From assembly GCA_046329195.1 (NCBI GenBank), contig JAXLVB010000002.1, positions 2,480,001-2,544,000 of the forward strand: a stretch of DNA of 64,000 nucleotides, in the 5' to 3' direction. This document shows, piece by piece, positions 57,886-64,000 of this stretch. The stretch comes from JAXLVB01 sp046329195. GTDB lineage: Bacteria > Bacteroidota > Bacteroidia > Cytophagales > Spirosomataceae. The notes beneath the pieces were generated by a model. It did not search any database and was not told where the DNA came from. It saw only the letters and a list, made by a program, of their open reading frames with translations. Numbering within the stretch: the first letter of the stretch is position 1; each line of letters opens with the position of its first letter. A program made the position numbers and the translations under genes.

Positions 57886-60426
57886 TTATTCTTGATCAGA
57901 ATCGTCTTGATTGACACTGCCTGAGCTATCTACTTGTAAGCCTTGATTACCTCGGTAATACACATTGCTAGCTCCACTGGCAGTGGCCCGCAATGATTTC
58001 TGCGAATTTACTTTGGCGGTGCTGGCACCCGAAGCGTCCACATCGGCCTTTTCGGCTTTGAGGTCAAACGCCTTGAGGGTAGAGGCTCCTGTAAGGTCAG
58101 CTTTGAGGTTGGCGGCTTTCCCCAACAGCGTGAGTTTAGAGGCACCTGATACTTCTACATCAAGTGTGGCGGCATTGAGTGCAGAGAAAGTTGCCTGCGA
58201 CGCTCCCGACACTTCGATGTTGATGTCTTTGTTTTGGTCAAAACCTTTTACGATGGCTTTGGTGGCTCCCGAAAATTCAACCCCTTCTAAATCGGGCATT
58301 TCGATGCGTACATTCACACGATCTTGCTTGCTCCAGAGACGGAATTTGGCTCGGTGCGAAATCACCAATTTGTCACCTTTTTTGTCCACTTCCATCTTCT
58401 CCACATCTTCACGGTCGCCATCAAGAATCACTTTATAGGTGCTACCCTTGCGGATTTCTACATAAAAGGCGCCAGCAATATCTACTTTCGAGAAATCTTT
58501 CCGGTCAAAAGTCTGCTGGTATTCGCCTTGCCCCATGCTTTCTCCATAGTCTTCATCATCGTTGTTTTCTTGCTCAAAGGTTTCTTTCTGAATCTCCGAC
58601 TCTGGGCGCTCGTCAAGACAAACTAAGTCGCCGTTTTTGGTGAACTGAAAACGAGCCGTTGCGCTACCCCACTCTTGTCCTTCTTTTTCCTTCCAGTCAA
58701 TTCTGTCCCAATCCAACTCGTTGGTGATGAATTCGGCCATGCGGCGAGTCATTACAAAGTTCTTTTCAAAAGGCATATACAGCGTCATGTTGAGGCGTTG
58801 CGCTCTGAAAAGGGCACCTTCTTTGAATTCAAAATTACGGTCAAAGGTCAGCACAGAGTCTTTTTGCTCGATATTGTACGTAATGCTACGTGCGTTACTT
58901 TGTGCCTCTTGGCGGTCTTTACCTCGTGCAATAAAAGTCTGAACCAATTTTAAGCCTGTGCTATCGTAGCCCTCCAGGCGGATGTGCGTGTCGTGGAAAT
59001 TATGATTGCCTCCTTCGTCGTCAAGTACCAAGAGCGGCATTTTCCCATCAATAGTAAAGGTTTTGGTTGTTTCATAATCATTGCGACGGCTGAAGTTATT
59101 GACATAGCGAGGAATCAAAATAGACGAACCAATAAGCCCGGCCAAGAACAAACCTAACAAACTCTGCCACACAGCCGGCGAAAATAAACTACGCTTCGCC
59201 ACTAACGATACGCCTGTGATACCAATGGCGATAAATGGAGCCGCCAAAGCCATAAATGCCATAATAAACATAGCAGGCTGAACGTCACGAGCCAGTAGCG
59301 CCACAGGTATATCGTCAATCACAGCGTTATCCAAATTGCTCAATATACCTAACGACACTCCCACTGCTATCAGCAACGCAAACAAGGCAGTGGCTGCTAT
59401 AAATACCATAACCAAGCCTGCAAAAATGCGTGCGGCAGCTACCAAAAACCCAACAAACGGGCCTAATGCACCAAATAAGGCCGCAATGGCTCTAAAGGGT
59501 AACAAAAGGATTTTGGTGATGGTGCCTTCTGGCTTGTTATCAACTACGTTGGTCGCTCGTTTGATGTTTGTCTCGATGTTTTCGAGCGTAATGGGCTCAC
59601 CTGTCATTTGCATTTTGTCGGTGAGGGTTTTGGCTTCTGGCGTAATAGCCCACAAAATCAAATACAAGATAAGTCCCGTACCAAAGAAGACTATACTCAA
59701 AGCAAACACCAAGCGGAGCATGCCCAAGTCCCAGCCCGTGTAAGCCGAAATCCCCGCAACCACTCCACCTACTACTTTATGTTCACGGTCACGATATAGT
59801 TTCTTGAGTTTGTCGTCTTCTTCTAAGTTAGCATTAGGCGGAAACGCCACCCAGCAAGCAAAATAGAGGACTGTCAAGAACGGAGCAAAGGCAGGGAAAA
59901 TAAACCAGCCAAAGAAAAACGCCAAGAAAATAAGGCGTACCCAAAGTGGGTCGGTGTTGAAATAATGCGCTACGCCAGCACATACCCCACCCAGCAGGCG
60001 GCGCTTGGTATCTCGGTATAATTTGCGTGGCTGCGCACTAGCAGAGCTACTGTTTGTAGTGCTATTAGTACTTGACGAACCTTGCTCTGTTTTAGGCGCT
60101 TCATTGGTGATCACAGACGTTGTTTGACCCGAGTCTGTCATTAAATCTTCTTGTTCTTCGAGAGCTTCAAAGTCAGCCACCGTTCCCATTGAGGCAATAA
60201 GTTGCTCAACGTCTTCGAGTGAAATCGCCTGTTTTTCTTCTTTTTGGAGTTTGTCCGCAAATTTTTCGGCAATACGTCCTTCAATGTCGGCAATGATCTC
60301 TTGGCTGCCTTCGTAGCGAGAAAAATACTGCTGAATGGCCGCAAGGTAATTACTAAGTTTGTCGTAGCCGTCTTCCTCAATGTAGAACACGGCACCGCTT
60401 ATATTAATAGAAATGGTCTTTTTCAT
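57886..60426 (-). CDS. Large PspC-domain membrane protein with C-terminal GIN (DUF2807) domain
   Basis: 846 aa. The N-terminal 90 residues are soluble (INISGAVFYIEEDGYDKLSNYLAAIQQYF; EEKQAISLEDVEQLIASMGTV), resembling a folded cytoplasmic domain. A Ser/Thr/Asn-rich linker (about 100-135) precedes two PspC domains: KLYRDTKRRLLGGVCAGVAHYF (about 138) and KKLYRDREHKVVGGVVAGISAYTG (about 208). Several more membrane helices follow (about 305-440). From about residue 450 the protein is extracytoplasmic, and residues about 645-830 form a GIN domain (FDRKDFSKVDIAGAFYVEIRKG; FSGATKAIVKGFDQ; VSGASQATFS; LTGASTLKAF; ASGASNVYY). PspC proteins take part in envelope stress responses. It is downstream of a PadR gene. 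Confidence 0.92.
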   Translation of the reverse strand: MKKTISINISGAVFYIEEDGYDKLSNYLAAIQQYFSRYEGSQEIIADIEGRIAEKFADKLQKEEKQAISLEDVEQLIASMGTVADFEALEEQEDLMTDSGQTTSVITNEAPKTEQGSSSTNSTTNSSSASAQPRKLYRDTKRRLLGGVCAGVAHYFNTDPLWVRLIFLAFFFGWFIFPAFAPFLTVLYFACWVAFPPNANLEEDDKLKKLYRDREHKVVGGVVAGISAYTGWDLGMLRLVFALSIVFFGTGLILYLILWAITPEAKTLTDKMQMTGEPITLENIETNIKRATNVVDNKPEGTITKILLLPFRAIAALFGALGPFVGFLVAAARIFAGLVMVFIAATALFALLIAVGVSLGILSNLDNAVIDDIPVALLARDVQPAMFIMAFMALAAPFIAIGITGVSLVAKRSLFSPAVWQSLLGLFLAGLIGSSILIPRYVNNFSRRNDYETTKTFTIDGKMPLLVLDDEGGNHNFHDTHIRLEGYDSTGLKLVQTFIARGKDRQEAQSNARSITYNIEQKDSVLTFDRNFEFKEGALFRAQRLNMTLYMPFEKNFVMTRRMAEFITNELDWDRIDWKEKEGQEWGSATARFQFTKNGDLVCLDERPESEIQKETFEQENNDDEDYGESMGQGEYQQTFDRKDFSKVDIAGAFYVEIRKGSTYKVILDGDREDVEKMEVDKKGDKLVISHRAKFRLWSKQDRVNVRIEMPDLEGVEFSGATKAIVKGFDQNKDINIEVSGASQATFSALNAATLDVEVSGASKLTLLGKAANLKADLTGASTLKAFDLKAEKADVDASGASTAKVNSQKSLRATASGASNVYYRGNQGLQVDSSGSVNQDDSDQE

Positions 60427-60460
60427 GTGTGAGCGTCTTTAAGTCGTGAGGGGGTGATTA

Positions 60461-60811
60461 CTACTCGGCATTAGGTTCTTCCACTTTTTTGTGGATAATC
60501 TGATTGACGGATTCGGCGAGTTCGTCCCACGTAATCTGGAGTTGAATCAAAAACTGGCGTCCCATATCGGTCAGGACGTAGTATTTGCGAGGAGGCCCCG
60601 ACGACGACTCCACCCACTTGTAGTCGAGGAGACCAGCGTTTTTGAGGCGAGTCAATAGGGGATAGAGCGTACCTTCAACCACCATAATTTTGGCGGCGGT
60701 TAGCTCCTCCAGCATATCAGAGGCATATACCTCGCCTCTTGAGATGATGTGCAGAATACAGAACTCCAGAATTCCTTTCCGCATCTGCACTTGAGCATTT
60801 TCAACATTCAT
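60461..60811 (-). CDS. PadR-family transcriptional regulator
   Basis: 116 aa winged-helix protein: MRKGILEFCILHIISRGEVYASDMLEELTAA, then VEGTLYPLLTRLKNAGLLDYKWVESSSGPPRKYYVLTDMGRQFL, the standard PadR signature (TLYPLL, G-P-P-R-K-Y-Y), and a C-terminal dimer helix. In Bacteroidota such regulators commonly precede PspC/DUF2807 genes. The next gene, the PspC protein, starts 34 bases after its stop, so the regulator is the first gene of the operon and probably controls it. An eight-base direct repeat in its promoter is a candidate operator. Confidence 0.95.
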   Translation of the reverse strand: MNVENAQVQMRKGILEFCILHIISRGEVYASDMLEELTAAKIMVVEGTLYPLLTRLKNAGLLDYKWVESSSGPPRKYYVLTDMGRQFLIQLQITWDELAESVNQIIHKKVEEPNAE

Positions 60812-61128
60812 ATCTTCAATGGTTTTTCATTTGCTGAGTTATTTATACAACATGCAAAACAAGACAAATGACCTGCGCCATGACAGCGGTAGTTCTTAAT
60901 GATAGGTGATAAAATCTATCTTAATTCATACCGATTGACCACTGCGCCTAATTTGATGAGACAAAGATAATATAAGGTACTATGTAACGCAAGGTACTTG
61001 GTAAATATTTTTTATTTTTTCAGGATGAATGGTAAGAAAACGGGATGATGGGCAATGGAAGGTGATAAATTTCGGGCAGAAAAGATTAAATTTGGCTTTG
61101 GAAACGTTAAGTAGGAAAGCCCAATTCT
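60812..61128. other. Divergent intergenic region between PadR operon and C25 peptidase gene
   Basis: 317 bases holding the PadR promoter on the minus strand and an AT-rich leader of the plus-strand peptidase gene. No further ORF with support; a short plus frame from 61029 is not coding-like. Confidence 0.4.
60962..60992 (-). promoter_or_regulatory. Promoter of the PadR-PspC operon with an overlapping direct repeat
   Basis: On the minus strand TTG (complement of 60990-60992), 20 bases, TATCTTTG (complement of 60962-60969): a full match to the Bacteroidota pattern. The plus-strand words AAGGTACT at 60974-60981 and 60991-60998 form an exact direct repeat, 17 bases apart, lying in the spacer and over the -33, a place where PadR could bind to repress itself. 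Confidence 0.7.
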
Positions 61129-64000
61129 ATGAAAACAAAAGTGTACGTACCTCTTTTTTTGATTTTTTTACAAAGCGTGGCGGTGGTTTGGTCGGCTTTT
61201 TCACAAGTAAAACCCAAATACGGCAACGAATGGATTAACTATAATCAGCAATACTACAAACTACAAGTTACGCAAAAAGGCATTTATCGAGTATCCTTTA
61301 ACGACTTCAAAGCCGCAGGTATTCCCACCGATATTGACCCGACCACCTTACAGCTATACAGGAGAGGGCGTGAAGTGGCCATCTTTGTACAAGGCGAGGC
61401 CGACAAGAAATTTGATGCAGCCGATTACCTAGAGTTTTATGGTGAAGAAAGCAACGGAGAAGCAGACTCTACTATCTATAAACCAGTTGCAGCCCAACCG
61501 AATAAGTACGTCAATGTATATACTGACTCAGCGGCATTTTTCCTGACTTGGCGCCTCGATGGTAAAGCTGGCAAACGCATGGCGGCCTACCAGCAAGAAA
61601 ATACCACCCAACTCGCCCCAGAGCCTTATCACTATGCCGAGATTCTGAAGTACTACCTCAATGGCTATAGTCAGGGTAACGTATATCCATTGGGGGTGAA
61701 CAGTGGGCCTGTTTATAGTTATTACGATTTTGGGGAGGGCTGGAGTGATATTGTATATAATCGTAGTAATTCCATTGAGCATTCGTTACAACTTACCAAC
61801 GCCTACAAAGAAGGCGGGGCACCTACGCTCGAATGGCAATTTAACGGGTACTCAATCACGCCCCATCGCCTTGAGTTGAACATAGGAAATAGTGCTGCTA
61901 CCAAACGCAAACTCACGAATGCGGAATTTGAGTTTCGGGGTGATTATTCGTTCAATACAACCTTGGCTTGGGCAGACGTTGGGTCCAACGGGAATTTATA
62001 CCTGCAAGCTACGGCGGCGAATAGCCCCTATACAGAAGAATTTTCGCAACGATATATCAAGCTCACGTATCCTCAGCAATGGGTATTCGATCAAAGTTCT
62101 AAGTACTTTCGGACGGTTGCCAAGGCTACTTCAAGCGCCTATATTGAAGTAAAAAATGTACCCTCTTCAGCTACTATCTATGATTTGACCGATTGGTACG
62201 AGCCCACCCGAGTGAGCTATACGCTCAAAGGCGATGTGGCCCAACTCATGCTCCAAAACACGAAGAGTAGCCGTACCTTGCTAATAGACAATAACCCTAA
62301 AAAGGTGATGGCTATCAAGCGGGTTGGTTTTCGGAACATTACGCCGAGCAAACATAACTTTTTAGTGGTTTCGCACCCTACGTTGATGCAACCCGTTGGC
62401 GCTGTTAGTAATGCGGTGAAAGAATACGCAGGATACAGAGCTACGTCCGCAGGAGGCAAGTATGATACACTGACTATCAACATTTTGGATTTGTATAATC
62501 AGTTTTCGTTTGGGGATAAAAGTACACTGGCAATCACCCGATTTGCTGATTTTATGATGCAAGATACCCGAGAAAAGTTTATTTTTCTGATTGGTGAGCC
62601 TGCCGACCCACCGCAATCACGGTATTTTCCGGCGGTGTTTGCAAAAGATATAATTCCCACTGGAGGGTATCCTGCCTCCGACTGGGCGATGGTGATGGGG
62701 ATTAATAATCAGCCTTCTTTTGTACCTGGAGTCTCGATTGGGCGTCTTCGAGCTCAATCGCCACAGCATATTCTTGACTATTTGGGTAAAGTAAAAGAGC
62801 ATGAGGCAGCGCCCAATGCACTATGGCGAAAAAACTTCCTCCATTTGGGAGGTGGCAAAACCGTAGGGGAACTCAATGCCTTCAAGAGTTATTTGTCTGA
62901 TTTTAAGCAGATTGCAGATAGAGGATTTATAGGAGGACGATTTACTACCATTACCAAAAAAACGGACGAACCCGTTGAGTACATCAACGTAACAGGGCAG
63001 GTCAATCAAGGCGTAGGGGTAATGACTTTCTTTGGTCATTCGGCCATTGGCGTGGCCGATATTGATGTAGGCTATGTATCTGACGAGCGGCTTGGTTACA
63101 AAAATGCAGGCAAGTATCCTGTTATTTTCTTGAATGGCTGTGATGCTGGTAACATCTACAATGGGTATCGTACCTTCGGAACGGATTGGCTACTGACCCC
63201 CAACAAAGGGGCTATTTTGTTTTTGGCACATACCTATAGCGGTTATCCCTTGCCACTAAAAGGCTATACCGATATGCTGTACAAAAACGCCTTTACGGAT
63301 ACAACCCTTGCTGGAAAACCGATTGGCAATATCCTGATTAAGACCATCAAAGATTTTTTAGCAACTAACGCAGGTTACTACGAAATCACCCATGCCCAGC
63401 AGATTACGCTACAAGGTGACCCTGCTATTGCCGTGTTCCCGAATGCTAAACCTGATTATCAGGTGGACAAAACGAGCCTTTTTTTGACTACTATTGACAA
63501 AAGCCAATTAGTAGCATCTACCGACTCTTTTCGCTTGGGGGTGGTAATCAGTAATTTAGGACGTACTTACAATAAGCCGTTCTCACTGTCGCTGAAACGC
63601 ACCTTAAACGACGGTTCGGTAATCACCTTCCCGAAAATTGCGATTCAACCCGTTAGTTACCAAGATACCATCTATGTTACCATCAAAAACACAGGGATTA
63701 GTGCAGCGGGTAACAACCGATTTGATGTAGTGCTGGACGAAGAAAACGCCATTGCCGAAGTGAGCGAAACAAACAACCAGGCTTCGTTGGACTACCTGAT
63801 TCCGGGGTATATTGCCACGCCCTTGTTTCCAGCAGAATACAGCATTATTAACACCCAAGAGAACAACCTGCCAGTGGTGACGTTGTTGGCGCAGGCGGTT
63901 TCGTTGGTGGCAGGAGATCGTAAAAATTACTTGATGGAGATGGATACAACAGCCACTTTTACAAGTACGTTTAAGCGAAGCCAAACCATAGCTTCTACCT
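61129..64000 (+). CDS. C25-family (gingipain/PorU2-like) cysteine peptidase, partial at the right edge
   Basis: 957 codons and one base are visible, with no stop. The signal peptide starts MKTKVYVPLFLIFLQS and ends near WSAFSQ. An N-terminal beta domain (YYKLQVTQKGIYRVSFNDFKAAGI) follows. The peptidase domain has the C25 catalytic pair: His in VMTFFGHSAIG (about residue 640) and Cys in PVIFLNGCDAGNIYNG (about residue 670), with ILFLAHTYSGYPLP after it. A CARDB-like Ig domain follows (DSFRLGVVISNLGRTYNKPF; VVLDEENAIAEVSETNNQAS). This order is that of PorU2-type proteins linked to the type IX secretion system, and fits the T9SS cargo seen in the window. The ATG at 61129 is the only one giving a signal peptide. 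Confidence 0.92.
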   Translation, partial: MKTKVYVPLFLIFLQSVAVVWSAFSQVKPKYGNEWINYNQQYYKLQVTQKGIYRVSFNDFKAAGIPTDIDPTTLQLYRRGREVAIFVQGEADKKFDAADYLEFYGEESNGEADSTIYKPVAAQPNKYVNVYTDSAAFFLTWRLDGKAGKRMAAYQQENTTQLAPEPYHYAEILKYYLNGYSQGNVYPLGVNSGPVYSYYDFGEGWSDIVYNRSNSIEHSLQLTNAYKEGGAPTLEWQFNGYSITPHRLELNIGNSAATKRKLTNAEFEFRGDYSFNTTLAWADVGSNGNLYLQATAANSPYTEEFSQRYIKLTYPQQWVFDQSSKYFRTVAKATSSAYIEVKNVPSSATIYDLTDWYEPTRVSYTLKGDVAQLMLQNTKSSRTLLIDNNPKKVMAIKRVGFRNITPSKHNFLVVSHPTLMQPVGAVSNAVKEYAGYRATSAGGKYDTLTINILDLYNQFSFGDKSTLAITRFADFMMQDTREKFIFLIGEPADPPQSRYFPAVFAKDIIPTGGYPASDWAMVMGINNQPSFVPGVSIGRLRAQSPQHILDYLGKVKEHEAAPNALWRKNFLHLGGGKTVGELNAFKSYLSDFKQIADRGFIGGRFTTITKKTDEPVEYINVTGQVNQGVGVMTFFGHSAIGVADIDVGYVSDERLGYKNAGKYPVIFLNGCDAGNIYNGYRTFGTDWLLTPNKGAILFLAHTYSGYPLPLKGYTDMLYKNAFTDTTLAGKPIGNILIKTIKDFLATNAGYYEITHAQQITLQGDPAIAVFPNAKPDYQVDKTSLFLTTIDKSQLVASTDSFRLGVVISNLGRTYNKPFSLSLKRTLNDGSVITFPKIAIQPVSYQDTIYVTIKNTGISAAGNNRFDVVLDEENAIAEVSETNNQASLDYLIPGYIATPLFPAEYSIINTQENNLPVVTLLAQAVSLVAGDRKNYLMEMDTTATFTSTFKRSQTIAST

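Noticed and set aside
4332..64000. A known anti-phage defence island
   Set aside because: No nuclease, methylase, toxin-antitoxin or reverse transcriptase genes; the ADP-ribosylglycohydrolase is exported and stands alone.

Overview
The window looks like chromosomal DNA of a Bacteroidota bacterium, most probably order Cytophagales (Spirosomaceae-like; the genus is inference). The supporting signs are several secreted proteins ending in type IX secretion (T9SS) C-terminal sorting domains, a C25/gingipain-like peptidase of the PorU2 kind, LytTR/LytS two-component genes, GSCFA and PspC/DUF2807 proteins, and promoters matching the Bacteroidota TTG-N20-TAnnTTTG pattern. Apart from two decayed IS1-family relics I see no intact mobile element, no rRNA and no CRISPR array.

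Layout. 0-4.3 kb: the N-terminal 499 codons of secA (minus), a small membrane protein, an APH-fold kinase and a decayed IS1 transposase. 4.3-14 kb: a secreted apiosidase-like glycosidase whose signal peptide is out of frame by one T, deoC, an acyl-CoA oxidase, a papain-like peptidase, a sterol desaturase-type hydroxylase, a TlpA-like thioredoxin and an alcohol dehydrogenase-like reductase. 14.0-14.3 kb: tRNA-Arg(CCU) inside a cluster of broken copies of itself. 14.3-19 kb (minus): a GH63-type glucosidase, gmhA and hflX in a row. 19-25 kb: a GSCFA protein, a lipoprotein, an F420-reductase-like protein, a carbonic anhydrase/bestrophin pair with overlapping ends, and a LytS/LytTR pair. 25.1-26.9 kb: an operon of two small exported proteins and a beta-barrel, divergent from the two-component genes. 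26.9-35 kb: an exported ADP-ribosylglycohydrolase, a small OMP, VOC and DJ-1/PfpI genes divergent from an HxlR regulator with a palindromic operator, then an MBL-fold protein, PhzF, FkbM, a minimal MscS channel and a two-TM protein. 35.2-38 kb: Mrp and NfuA-like Fe-S carriers, convergent with murF.

38.4-52.7 kb is a T9SS cargo block: an FG-GAP/VCBS protein, a giant protein with a beta-propeller followed by about 21 Ig-like repeats, and a beta-helix protein. The giant gene is broken by eleven frame-changing indels, most of them at the same W-x-G-P codons of successive repeats. A second IS1 relic, inverted relative to the first, lies between cargo genes 1 and 2.

52.8-64 kb: ahcY, a small exported protein, a frameshifted GT39 glycosyltransferase, a phosphonatase-like HAD hydrolase, a PadR - PspC/DUF2807 group plus a stand-alone DUF2807 protein (minus), and the first 957 codons of a C25 peptidase that runs off the right edge.

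Most remarkable signals: the recurrent-indel repeat gene, the homopolymer frameshift that removes a signal peptide, the tRNA-Arg fragment cluster, the carbonic anhydrase-bestrophin pair, and the two-component/small-protein/barrel locus. Several frame breaks could be sequencing or assembly error; only reads can settle that.
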